The notes: generated from the letters alone by a model not told the origin. A stretch of 8,284 nucleotides of DNA from Pseudomonadales bacterium (GCA_007128525.1 SKXG01000110.1:1-8284); one strand, 5' to 3'. Shown: positions 1 through 7,024, counted from the stretch's first letter. Program-made: numbers and translations.

Positions 1-458
1 AGCCGCCGCCAGTGTAGCGGCACCGGCACGAGCAGGTCGGGCAACTCACCATCAGCTCCCCGTGGCGAGGCATCCGCATAGTCGGCGAGTATGGCCTCGG
101 CCAGCAGGGCGCTCAGTGCCTGGGCCTCGGCCAGGCCATGCTGAAACTTGATCCGGTGTATCAAATGCTGCACTGGCCCTTCGTAGCGCAAGGGCGCAAC
201 GGTGCTCGCGAATATCGGGGGTTGATGCTGACAGCGGGGGCACAGGTCGGCGCTCAGATCGGTCAGCGGTTGCGCGCACATCGGGCAGGCAAACTGATTC
301 CAGGGCAGGGCGAGCGGGCAGGCGTGGCACAGATTGCTGCCCGGCGCTGCCAGGTCGTCGCAGAGCACGCAGCGCGCGGGCAGCGCCAGCGCCCGCAGGG
401 CCTGGTGGGTCAGGCTGCAGAAATTTGCAGACAGTTTTTGCCAGGAGACGACGCGCAT
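1..458 (-). CDS. comF: ComF family protein, N-terminal part (runs off the left edge)
   Basis: I translated this frame by hand from an ATG at 458-456; it stays open to the window edge, giving 152 codons. Four CxxC pairs lie at C30/C33, C44/C47, C58/C61 and C73/C76, the double zinc ribbon that opens ComF proteins. After these comes a RYEGPVQHLIHRIKFQ stretch (about 91-106) and a VPVPLHWRR stretch (144-152), both typical of ComF where the phosphoribosyltransferase fold begins. The PRPP-binding loop lies beyond the edge; full family members have roughly 230-250 residues, so about 60 percent is present. ComF is linked to DNA uptake in naturally competent bacteria, but it also occurs widely in species not known to be competent. 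The frame is open upstream of 458 without another ATG in the first 23 codons, and an AGGG sits 7 bases before the ATG as a plausible ribosome binding site. It is divergent from the dehydrogenase operon. Confidence 0.9.
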   Translation of the reverse strand, partial: MRVVSWQKLSANFCSLTHQALRALALPARCVLCDDLAAPGSNLCHACPLALPWNQFACPMCAQPLTDLSADLCPRCQHQPPIFASTVAPLRYEGPVQHLIHRIKFQHGLAEAQALSALLAEAILADYADASPRGADGELPDLLVPVPLHWRR

Positions 459-573
459 GCCCAAACCCTGTCCGGATTGCCGGTTGCTGACCAGTCGTTT
501 TCCTCGATGCTGCGGGTACGAGAATGCTGATGTCTGGGCTACACTCGCCAAATTCAGGCAGGGAGCAGGTTGC
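459..573. promoter_or_regulatory. Divergent intergenic region between comF and the acyl-CoA dehydrogenase operon
   Basis: These 115 bases separate the two divergent start codons, so promoters for both directions should be here. For the plus strand, TACACT at 540-545 is a fair -10 candidate, but no good -35 hexamer stands at 16-18 bases upstream. The ribosome binding site for the first dehydrogenase is AGGGAG at 560-565, 8 bases before its ATG. I looked for a PsrA-type fatty acid operator (CAAAC, a short spacer, then GTTTG): a CAAAC is present at 462-466, but no partner half follows at the right distance. I see no convincing minus-strand promoter for comF. Confidence 0.45.
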
Positions 574-2367
574 ATGTCGGGATTTCGAGTACCGCGGCGA
601 GACCAACAGTTTCTGGTTCATCAGTTGTTTGATTTCGCCACGCAGTATCAACAGTTTCGCAACCGGGAAGTGCCGTCAATCGAGCTGATTGATGCCATTC
701 TGGATGAATCCGCGAAATTCTCGGAACAGGTGCTGTATCCGTTGAATGCCTCTGGCGATCAGCAGGGCTGCAGGCTGGAGGATGGTCGGGTGATTGCGCC
801 TGACGGTTTTGCCGAGGCGTATCAGAAGTACATCGAAGGCGGCTGGGCAAGTTTACCCGGTGAGCCGGAGTATGGTGGTCAGGGATTGCCGTACAGTCTG
901 AACCTGCTCTGCACAGAAATGCGGACCACGGCGAATCACGCCTGGGACATGTATCCCGGTCTTTCGCATGGCGCCATCAGCGCGCTGCAGGCGCATGGCA
1001 GCGACGAGCAGAAAGCGTTGTATCTGAGCAAGCTGCTCAGTGGGCACTGGACCGGCACCATGTGCCTGACTGAGCCGCATGCCGGGTCTGACGTCGGCAT
1101 GTTGCGAACCCGGGCAGAGCCGGAAGCAGACGGCAGTTACCGCATCAGCGGCACCAAGATTTTCATCTCCGCCGGTGAACATGATCTGGCGGAGAACATC
1201 GTGCATCTGGTGCTTGCTCGGTTGCCGGACGCGCCGCCCGGCACCAAGGGCGTGTCGCTGTTCATCGTGCCGCGCCACCTGCCTGACAGCGACGGCAACC
1301 CAGGGCCACGCAACGCCGTGCACTGCGGGCGGCTGGAAAACAAGATGGGCATACACGGCAACGCGACCTGTGAGCTGCACTTCGAAGGTGCCACCGGCTA
1401 TATGGTCGGCGCCCCCAACAAGGGGATGCGGGCGATGTTCACCATGATGAATACCGCTCGCATCGCCGTTGGTGTGCAGGGCATGGGTAATGCCGAGGCT
1501 GCGTACCAGCAGGCGCTGGCCTATGCGCGTGAGCGTTTGCAGATGCGCTCGTTAACCGGGCCGAAAAACCCGGATGGGCCAGCCGATCCGATTCTGGTGC
1601 ATCCGGATGTGCGGCGCATGCTGCTTTGGCAGAAAGCCTTTATCGAAGGCTCACGGGCGCTTGCCTACTATGCGGCATTGCAGGGCGATATCGCCGAGTT
1701 TGGCGCCAGCGAGGATGTCAGGGCCACTGCGCAGGCGCGGGTTGATTTTCTGACGCCCATCGTCAAAGGCTTTTTGACTGAAGCCGGACTGGTATCGGTC
1801 AACCACGCTGTGCAGGTTTTTGGCGGCCATGGCTTCATTCGCGAGACCGGTGTCGAGCAGTATGTGCGGGATTGCCGGATTACGCTGATCTACGAAGGCA
1901 CCACACAGATCCAGGGCCTGGATTTGCTGGGCCGCAAGACGCTGCTTGATCAGGGCCGCACGTTAAAGGGATTTGCTGAGGATCTGCACAAGCTGGCAGT
2001 GGACTGCCGCGAAACCCACTCGGACTATGCCGATCAGCTGAATGCATTGTCGCGCGACTGGACGGCGCTGACCGACTTCCTCGGCGAACGCGCGCTGCAG
2101 AATCCCGATGAGGCCGGTGCAGCCGCCGTGGATTTCCTGATGTTCAGCGGCTACGCATTGTTGGCGTACTTCTGGGTGCAGATGTCGATACGAGCTGGTG
2201 AGCTTTTGCAGCAGACACCGGATGACAAATTTCTGCAGGGAAAGCAGGCCACGGCTGCGTTCTACATGAGCCGCATGCTGCCGCAGGCGGAAGCCCATCG
2301 TCAGGCGATTCTGGCGGGTGGTGACACCCTGTTGGCGTCGGCGGATGCCGCATTTGAAGATGACTGA
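574..2367 (+). CDS. Acyl-CoA dehydrogenase, FadE-like with C-terminal extension (first paralogue)
   Basis: A 597-residue flavoprotein that should oxidise acyl-CoA to trans-2-enoyl-CoA, the first step of beta-oxidation, passing electrons to ETF. Domains in order: a short N-terminal segment of this subfamily (about 1-37), the helical N domain (about 38-155), the beta domain opening with CLTEPHAGSD (164-173, flavin and substrate contacts), the helical C domain with GGHGFIRETGVEQYVRD, and an extra C-terminal domain (about 465-590). The catalytic base is E441 in IYEGTTQIQ. The length is that of the 590-600 residue FadE1/FadE2/DmdC group, not the classic 380-residue dehydrogenases. The frame is open back to 334, but ATG 574 is chosen because AGGGAG lies 8 bases upstream, the extra part would be antisense to comF, and this start aligns residue for residue with the next gene. 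Substrate chain length cannot be read here; 3-methylmercaptopropionyl-CoA (DmdC-like) is an alternative substrate. Confidence 0.93.
   Translation: MSGFRVPRRDQQFLVHQLFDFATQYQQFRNREVPSIELIDAILDESAKFSEQVLYPLNASGDQQGCRLEDGRVIAPDGFAEAYQKYIEGGWASLPGEPEYGGQGLPYSLNLLCTEMRTTANHAWDMYPGLSHGAISALQAHGSDEQKALYLSKLLSGHWTGTMCLTEPHAGSDVGMLRTRAEPEADGSYRISGTKIFISAGEHDLAENIVHLVLARLPDAPPGTKGVSLFIVPRHLPDSDGNPGPRNAVHCGRLENKMGIHGNATCELHFEGATGYMVGAPNKGMRAMFTMMNTARIAVGVQGMGNAEAAYQQALAYARERLQMRSLTGPKNPDGPADPILVHPDVRRMLLWQKAFIEGSRALAYYAALQGDIAEFGASEDVRATAQARVDFLTPIVKGFLTEAGLVSVNHAVQVFGGHGFIRETGVEQYVRDCRITLIYEGTTQIQGLDLLGRKTLLDQGRTLKGFAEDLHKLAVDCRETHSDYADQLNALSRDWTALTDFLGERALQNPDEAGAAAVDFLMFSGYALLAYFWVQMSIRAGELLQQTPDDKFLQGKQATAAFYMSRMLPQAEAHRQAILAGGDTLLASADAAFEDD
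1594..1625 (+). repeat. 32-base direct repeat, copy 1 (inside the first dehydrogenase)
   Basis: This stretch encodes residues LVHPDVRRMLL and is identical base for base with 3408-3439 in the second dehydrogenase. The copies are 1814 bases apart, exactly the distance between the two start codons, so they are homologous positions of tandem paralogues and not a mobile repeat. Confidence 0.9.
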
Positions 2368-2387
2368 GTCCGGTCGGAGGTTCTTCC

Positions 2388-4145
2388 ATGTACGACTATC
2401 AGGCGCCTTTGCGCGATTACCGCTTTCTGCTCGAAGAGGTGTTCGGAGCCGATCGGCTTTGGGATGAGCTTGCCAATCTATACGGCGTCACACCGGAGCT
2501 TGCGCAAACGGTTCTGGAACAGGCCGCACGCATTGCGTCCGGAGAGCTGCGACCGCTGAATATGCGCGGTGATCAGCAGGGCTGCGAGTGGGATGACGGT
2601 GCAGTGCGGACCCCTGATGGCTTCCCAGCTGCCTTTCAGGCGCTGGGTGAAGGTGGCTGGCTGGGTATTGCCGGCAACCCGGACTTCGGCGGCCAGGGTC
2701 TGCCCAAGATGCTGACGGTGCTGGTCGAGGAGATGTTTTACAGCGCCAACACCAGCCTGTTCCTGTATGCGACGCTGACGGCCGGTGCGGCTTATTGCAT
2801 TGACAGCCATGGCAGCGCCGCCATGAAGCGGCTGTATCTGCCCAAACTGTATGACGGCAGCTGGGCCGGGGCGATGGTGCTTACCGAGCCGCACGCCGGT
2901 ACCGATTTAGGGCTGCTCCGGACCAAGGCGGTGCAAGGCCGAGACGGGCATTATCAGATTACCGGCACCAAGATCTACATCTCCGGTGGTGAACACGACC
3001 TGGCCGAGAACATCATTCATCTGGTGCTCGCCAGGCTGCCTGACTCACCACCGGGCAGCAAAGGTCTGTCGTTGTTTCTGGTACCCAAGTTCCTGCCGGA
3101 TTCAGACGGCAAGTTGGGCGCGCGCAACGCCATGCACAGCCAGTCGCTGGAACACAAGATGGGCATCCGGGGCAGCGCAACTTCGGTGATGGCGTATGAG
3201 GGCGCGACGGGTTTCTTGGTCGGCAAGCCGAACCAGGGGCTGGCGGCCATGTTCACCATGATGAATTACGAGCGGCTGTCGGTCGGCATACAGGGTCTGG
3301 GGCTGTCTGCAGGCGCCTATCAGGGTGCGGCCCACTACGCGGCGGAGCGGCGCCAGGGCCGGTCTCCGGAAGGCGCGGTGGCGCCTGATGAGGCGGCCGA
3401 CCCGATACTGGTGCATCCGGATGTGCGGCGCATGCTGCTGTATCAGCGGGCCCACAACGACGGTGGGCGCGCCTTTGCCATGTTGGTTGGGCGAGAGCTG
3501 GACAAGGTTCGTTACTCCGATGACGCCGCCGAGCGCGAACAGGCAGCTCGATTCGTCGGGCTGCTGACCCCGGTTGCCAAGGCTTTCCTGACTGACCGCG
3601 GTTTCGACTGCTGCGTGTTGGCACAGCAGGTGTACGGTGGCGCGGGTTACATTGTCGAGACCGGAGTGGAACAGTACGTCAGGGATGCGCGTATTGCCCA
3701 GATCTATGAAGGCGCCAATGGCATCCAGGCAATGGACCTGATCGGTCGCAAAGTGTTGCGCGATCAGGGCGCTACTTTGTACGAGTTTCTGGATGTGCTG
3801 GCCGCAGAGGCGGAGCGGGATCTTGCTGACAGCAATCATCGGGGTGAGTTGTCCGATGCACTGCAGCTGCTGCGTGAGGTTGCTACCAAGGTTATTAAGG
3901 AGAGCGACAAAGATGCCCGTTTGGCCGGTGCCATCGCCAACGACTTCCTGCAGTTGCTGGCACTGACCACCTACGCCAGCCTTTGGGCCCGCATGGCGGT
4001 GTTTGCGCCAAAAGATCCCTGGGGGAACGCCAAGCGGGAGACGGCTGCGTTTTTCTTTGCCCGCATCCTGCCGCAGACTCGTGCGCTGGCTGCTGGCATT
4101 GAACAGGGGCTGGCGGGTATGGACTACCCGGACAACTACTTCTGA
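2388..4145 (+). CDS. Acyl-CoA dehydrogenase, FadE-like with C-terminal extension (second paralogue)
   Basis: A 585-residue paralogue of the gene just upstream with the same reaction and domain order. It opens with MYDYQAPLRDYRFLLEEVF, the usual start of this subfamily. LTEPHAGTD (165-173) begins the beta domain, and the catalytic base is E441 in IYEGANGIQAMDLIGRK, a very typical signature of the group. My hand alignment of residues 164-323 of the two proteins gives 103 identities in 160 without gaps. The gene starts 20 bases after the previous stop with a strong GGAGG (2376-2380) 7 bases before the ATG, so the pair should be co-transcribed and separately translated. The proteins differ most in the first 60 and last 130 residues, and after the catalytic glutamate (TTQIQGLDL against ANGIQAMDL), which would suit different chain-length preference. 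They could instead form a mixed oligomer. The exact substrate is not readable from the sequence. Confidence 0.94.
   Translation: MYDYQAPLRDYRFLLEEVFGADRLWDELANLYGVTPELAQTVLEQAARIASGELRPLNMRGDQQGCEWDDGAVRTPDGFPAAFQALGEGGWLGIAGNPDFGGQGLPKMLTVLVEEMFYSANTSLFLYATLTAGAAYCIDSHGSAAMKRLYLPKLYDGSWAGAMVLTEPHAGTDLGLLRTKAVQGRDGHYQITGTKIYISGGEHDLAENIIHLVLARLPDSPPGSKGLSLFLVPKFLPDSDGKLGARNAMHSQSLEHKMGIRGSATSVMAYEGATGFLVGKPNQGLAAMFTMMNYERLSVGIQGLGLSAGAYQGAAHYAAERRQGRSPEGAVAPDEAADPILVHPDVRRMLLYQRAHNDGGRAFAMLVGRELDKVRYSDDAAEREQAARFVGLLTPVAKAFLTDRGFDCCVLAQQVYGGAGYIVETGVEQYVRDARIAQIYEGANGIQAMDLIGRKVLRDQGATLYEFLDVLAAEAERDLADSNHRGELSDALQLLREVATKVIKESDKDARLAGAIANDFLQLLALTTYASLWARMAVFAPKDPWGNAKRETAAFFFARILPQTRALAAGIEQGLAGMDYPDNYF
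3408..3439 (+). repeat. 32-base direct repeat, copy 2 (inside the second dehydrogenase)
   Basis: Second copy of the stretch at 1594-1625, again encoding LVHPDVRRMLL. Flanking codons differ at many synonymous positions between the two genes, so this is a local island of DNA identity. Confidence 0.9.
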
Positions 4146-4167
4146 AGCCGATGCCCGATTGTTGTCG

Positions 4168-4896
4168 TCAGAGGTCCAAGGGGCCGCGTGTACACGGGTG
4201 TGCTTCCAGGCTGTCGTCGCACAGTGACACCGAGCGCATGTATAGCGCCAGGGCACCGACCACTTCAGACAGCGCCTCAACGTCGCGGCGGGCGCCATCG
4301 TCATCGTTGGTGTCCGTCAGAGGCTCGACGCGTTTCTCCCGTAACACGACGTAGAACTCGTCGTTGCCGCGGATGCCCTTGACCATCTGCACATGGGTCA
4401 TGTCGGAGCCCCGATGGCGGTGGCAGATCAGCAGGGCAACAGCCGTTGGGTAGTTGTTCTCTTCACCCATAAATGTGTTGAAGGCGTCGACATCCCGACA
4501 GCGCTCTTCCAGGCGCAGAGCTATATTGCGCAATACGTCTGCCGGTTCCGGCATCGGGTCTGCCGCAAAGGTTTCAAACACCAGGCGTTCGGTGGTGCGT
4601 TGCGGCTCGTCCGGGTCTGCATCAGCCGGGCGCGGCGGGCCATACTCCAGCACGCGCAGGTCCGGGTTCAGGCTCTGCACGCGCAGTTCCCAGTTCAGTG
4701 GTGGTACCGCAATCAGGCGTTCGCCCGGCTCGGCCGTGGCATCGGCTCGGATCACACTGGTGGTTTCTGCCGGCCCGTCGTCATCTGTGGTCGCTGCCTG
4801 GTCCTGCGCGGGCTCATCTCCGCTGCAGGCAGCGAGCATCAGGCCGACCAGGAGGCCGAGCCAGGGGCGGCAGTTTGTCTGGAAAGCACTCAACAT
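4168..4896 (-). CDS. Putative four-cysteine lipoprotein, function unknown
   Basis: A 242-residue protein with a lipoprotein signal peptide: hydrophobic WLGLLVGLML followed by the lipobox LAAC, so the lipidated residue would be C24. Serine follows the cysteine, with no inner-membrane-retaining aspartate, which predicts the outer membrane. Residues 26-49 are an acidic, Ala/Asp/Thr-rich linker. The folded part holds four cysteines (C133, C158, C226, C235), enough for two periplasmic disulfides, and a KGIRGNDEFYVVLREKR stretch (173-189). That Cys pattern and the 'GxDxFYVV' segment remind me of uncharacterised proteobacterial lipoproteins, but I cannot name a family. It starts 20 bases after the mpl stop, with AGGG 6 bases before the ATG, and so is probably the last gene of the mpl transcript. 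It faces the dehydrogenase operon tail to tail. No catalytic motif is visible. Confidence 0.82.
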   Translation of the reverse strand: MLSAFQTNCRPWLGLLVGLMLAACSGDEPAQDQAATTDDDGPAETTSVIRADATAEPGERLIAVPPLNWELRVQSLNPDLRVLEYGPPRPADADPDEPQRTTERLVFETFAADPMPEPADVLRNIALRLEERCRDVDAFNTFMGEENNYPTAVALLICHRHRGSDMTHVQMVKGIRGNDEFYVVLREKRVEPLTDTNDDDGARRDVEALSEVVGALALYMRSVSLCDDSLEAHPCTRGPLDL

Positions 4897-4916
4897 GAAT
4901 TGCCCTGTAAAATCCG

Positions 4917-6335
4917 TTAATTTCCCGTGCTGTTCAACGCCGCAACGAACCGGCGCTGGATGCCGCCGAAGCCGCCATTACTCATGAAGACCAGGTGCTG
5001 TCGGCCGCTGTCAGAGCGCAGCTCGAGCAGGCGCTGCAGCAGGCGGTCGAGATTGTCTTCTACGGTGGCCGGCACCAGGCTCTTTTGCGCCAGGGCGCCC
5101 AGGTCCCACTTGATGTTGTCGCCGCGATACCAGATCACCTGATCTGCCGCGGACGTGCAGTTGCGCAGATCATCCTGCAGGGTGCCCAGGGACATGGTAT
5201 GCGAACGCGGCTCAATGACGGCAATGATGTCCTCACTGCCGACGGCGGCCCGCAGGCCCTGCAGCGTGCTGCGGATGGCTGTCGGGTGATGTGCGAAGTC
5301 ATCGTACACACGCAGAAAGTCAGCGTCGTGCAGCAACTCCATGCGGCGGGCCACACCGCGGAACCCGGCCAGTGCAGCTATGCCCTGCTTGACGTCGACA
5401 CCGGCATGGCGCGCGGCAGCCAGTGCGCCCAGGGCATTCTGAACGTTGTGTAGACCCAGGACGTCCCACTGCACCTGGCCTTGAACCACGCCGTTGAGTA
5501 CTACGTCGAACCGGGTCCCATCGGACGCCTGCAGCGCAGCCTGCCAGCTGTCGCCGGAAGCGTCCTGCGCTGCCTGGCGGCGCTGTCGTCTGGGATTGGT
5601 CTGTATCCGGCTGACCGGCGTCCAGCAACCCTGCTGCAGCACCTGTTGCACCGCATCATCCTGATCCGGCGCCACGATCAGGCCCTGGCCCGGCACGCTG
5701 CGCAGCAACAGGTGGAACTGGTATTGGATGGCGGCCAGGTCGGGATAGATGTCGGCGTGGTCATACTCGAGGTTGTTTATGAGCAGCGTTCGAGGTCGGT
5801 AGTGGACGAATTTGGCCCGCCGGTCGAAATACGAGGTGTCGTACTCGTCGGCTTCAACGACAAAAAACGGCGAGCTGCCCATGCGAGCGGACAGTCCGAA
5901 GTTGGCCGGTACACCGCCGATCATGAACCCCGGGTCCAGGTCCGCCTGGTCCAGAATCCAGGCCAGCATGCTCGCTGTGGTGGTTTTGCCATGCGTGCCC
6001 GACACGGCCAGCACCCAACGGCCTTGCAGAATCTCGCGACCCAGCCATTCAGCGCCGGACGTATAGGGCAGCCCGCTGTTGAGTACTGCCTCGACTGCTG
6101 GATTGCCGCGTGGCAGGCCGGCGTTGCCCACCAGGATCAGGTCAGGGGCGGGATCGAGATGGGCAGCATCAAAGCCTTCATACAGCTCAATGTCGGCGGC
6201 CGCCAGCTGATCGCTCATCGGCGGATAGAGCGCCTGGTCGGAACCCGAGACGCGGTAGCCGGCTTGCCGCGCGAGCAGCGCCAGGCTGCCCATCAGGGTG
6301 CCGCCGATGCCGAGAATGTAGAGATGTCGAGCCAT
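4917..6335 (-). CDS. mpl: UDP-N-acetylmuramate:L-alanyl-gamma-D-glutamyl-meso-diaminopimelate ligase (Mpl)
   Basis: A cytoplasmic ATP-dependent ligase that joins the recycled cell wall tripeptide L-Ala-gamma-D-Glu-meso-DAP to UDP-MurNAc, bypassing MurC, MurD and MurE. The three Mur ligase domains are visible: an N-terminal nucleotide fold with ILGIGGTLMG (7-16), the ATPase domain with P-loop SGTHGKTTT (112-120), EADEYDTSYFD (161-171) and NNLEYDHADIYPDL (187-200), and the C-terminal domain with YDDFAHHPTAI (344-354) and EPRSHTMSLG (375-384). The MSNGGFGGI near the C-terminus (451-459) and the GGTLMG start separate Mpl from MurC. At 472 residues it is slightly longer than the roughly 457 of the E. 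coli enzyme. GAGGAA (6348-6343) lies 7 bases before the ATG. It sits between two uncharacterised envelope genes in the same direction. Its presence implies meso-DAP peptidoglycan and a tripeptide recycling route. Confidence 0.96.
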   Translation of the reverse strand: MARHLYILGIGGTLMGSLALLARQAGYRVSGSDQALYPPMSDQLAAADIELYEGFDAAHLDPAPDLILVGNAGLPRGNPAVEAVLNSGLPYTSGAEWLGREILQGRWVLAVSGTHGKTTTASMLAWILDQADLDPGFMIGGVPANFGLSARMGSSPFFVVEADEYDTSYFDRRAKFVHYRPRTLLINNLEYDHADIYPDLAAIQYQFHLLLRSVPGQGLIVAPDQDDAVQQVLQQGCWTPVSRIQTNPRRQRRQAAQDASGDSWQAALQASDGTRFDVVLNGVVQGQVQWDVLGLHNVQNALGALAAARHAGVDVKQGIAALAGFRGVARRMELLHDADFLRVYDDFAHHPTAIRSTLQGLRAAVGSEDIIAVIEPRSHTMSLGTLQDDLRNCTSAADQVIWYRGDNIKWDLGALAQKSLVPATVEDNLDRLLQRLLELRSDSGRQHLVFMSNGGFGGIQRRFVAALNSTGN

Positions 6336-6348
6336 GTGTGGGTTCCTC

Positions 6349-6362
6349 GGCCTGGGCAGGCC
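6349..6362 (-). promoter_or_regulatory. GC-rich hairpin directly before the mpl ribosome binding site
   Basis: On the transcribed strand GGCCTGCCCAGGCC is a perfect 14-base palindrome that can fold as a 5-bp stem with a 4-base loop. Its last base touches the GAGGAA ribosome binding site of mpl (6348-6343), and it begins 17 bases after the stop codon of the upstream membrane protein. No run of U follows, so it is not an intrinsic terminator. It might set mpl translation or mark an mRNA processing point; this is inference, and a short palindrome in GC-rich DNA can arise by chance. Confidence 0.35.
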
Positions 6363-6379
6363 TCGCGATGGTGGCAGGA

Positions 6380-6889
6380 TCAGCCGGGGCTACCAACGAC
6401 CAGGTCGCCGATACCAATGCTGACCAGCGATACGCCCAATGCCAGCAAAATGCCGGCGAGCACGGAGACGTTCAAGGCACGGTGCAGAATGTATCCGGCC
6501 ACGGCGATGGACCAGATGCTGACCAGCGCCACCAGCAACAGCGTCAGGCCTTCGCCGGCAGCGCTGAATATGGGCAGCAGGGCCAGGGACAGGCTGGTCA
6601 GCAGCAGGTCGCACCCAAACAGGGCGCCGATGGTGGCGGGAAATCTGTTGTCGAGCTGCCGCAGATAGAGCGCAAACCAGACCACGAAGGCGCTTGTGAC
6701 CAGCGTGACGAAGACATAAGTCAAACCGCCCAGAACGGGCACTGACGCCTGCATCTGCATCAGCAGCAGGAGACTGGCCATAGCATTGGCCAGGGTGACC
6801 AGGCCAAGAAACAACGGATGCGTGGGCACGATTTCCGGGCCGCGCCGCATCAGACAGATGCTGACAAAGGTAAGTAGCAGGGCTTTCAT
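6380..6889 (-). CDS. Small five-helix inner membrane protein, function unknown
   Basis: A 169-residue, very hydrophobic protein. After a short N-terminal stretch with RRGPEIVPTHP (15-25) I count about five membrane segments: roughly 26-46, 54-76, 85-107, 114-134 and 140-163. The short linkers carry the only charges (RQLDNR at 77-82, HR at 136-137). The 'RxGPxxxP' element near the N-terminus looks like a conserved feature of small uncharacterised proteobacterial membrane proteins, but I recognise no named family or catalytic motif. The ATG at 6889 is the only sensible start upstream of the first helix; the ribosome binding site in front of it is weak. It is the first gene of the minus-strand group, 44 bases before mpl, so a link to mpl is suggested only by position. 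The hydrophobic pattern and absence of a competing frame make it a real gene. Confidence 0.8.
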   Translation of the reverse strand: MKALLLTFVSICLMRRGPEIVPTHPLFLGLVTLANAMASLLLLMQMQASVPVLGGLTYVFVTLVTSAFVVWFALYLRQLDNRFPATIGALFGCDLLLTSLSLALLPIFSAAGEGLTLLLVALVSIWSIAVAGYILHRALNVSVLAGILLALGVSLVSIGIGDLVVGSPG

Positions 6890-7024
6890 AGTGATTTCGA
6901 TCTGCAGTGCTCACATTCTGACACAATTCTTTGCGTATCAGTGTGGCCTTGCACAAGACTCAGCCCTGTAACCGGCTGGCCTGGTCGTTATAATCGCGCC
7001 CCTCGATCGTGACCAGAGTCTCTT
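6890..7024. promoter_or_regulatory. Divergent intergenic region between the mpl group and the phosphofructokinase
   Basis: These 135 bases hold the start signals of two opposite transcripts. The right half carries a clear plus-strand promoter element (entered separately). For the minus strand, TTGTGC (6955-6950) followed by AAGAAT (6930-6925) is a weak possible pair with a spacer of 19 bases. The left half, 6890-6945, is noticeably richer in A and T than the genes around it. I see no convincing operator repeat or riboswitch. Confidence 0.4.
6966..6994 (+). promoter_or_regulatory. Probable sigma-70 promoter of the phosphofructokinase gene
   Basis: TATAAT at 6989-6994 is a perfect -10 hexamer in GC-rich DNA. 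The hexamer 17 bases upstream, CTGTAA (6966-6971), matches the -35 consensus at only three of six positions, so the promoter would lean on the -10. Transcription would start near 7001, leaving an untranslated leader of about 24 bases. Confidence 0.6.

Noticed and set aside
334..573. Upstream extension of the first dehydrogenase frame, including a CPDCR...CC cysteine cluster that could look like a zinc motif.
   Set aside because: It overlaps the start of comF on the other strand and precedes the AGGGAG ribosome binding site; the paralogue aligns from ATG 574.
459..573. Possible PsrA or FadR operator before the fatty acid oxidation genes.
   Set aside because: Only one CAAAC half-site is present and no GTTTG partner follows within a few bases; no FadR-like palindrome was found.
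52..651. 199-codon minus-strand open frame over the comF region.
   Set aside because: The comF frame, read from 458 down, carries four CxxC pairs and family motifs; this frame is out of register with it and lacks structure.
4187..4196. Ten-base palindrome CGTGTACACG near the convergent gene ends.
   Set aside because: It lies inside the lipoprotein coding sequence, has no loop for a stable hairpin and no U tract; chance is sufficient.
3102..4304. 400-codon open frame on the minus strand across the second dehydrogenase and the lipoprotein C-terminus.
   Set aside because: It is antisense to a strongly supported dehydrogenase gene; its translation shows no domain or motif, and long antisense frames are common in GC-rich DNA.
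5481..6668. 395-codon open frame on the plus strand opposite mpl and the membrane protein.
   Set aside because: It is antisense to mpl, whose motifs are unmistakable; the translation is low in recognisable structure and spans two real genes.
6390..6956. 188-codon minus-strand open frame overlapping the small membrane protein.
   Set aside because: The alternative frame at 6380-6889 gives a clean multi-helix protein; this one has no hydrophobic pattern and extends into the divergent promoter region.
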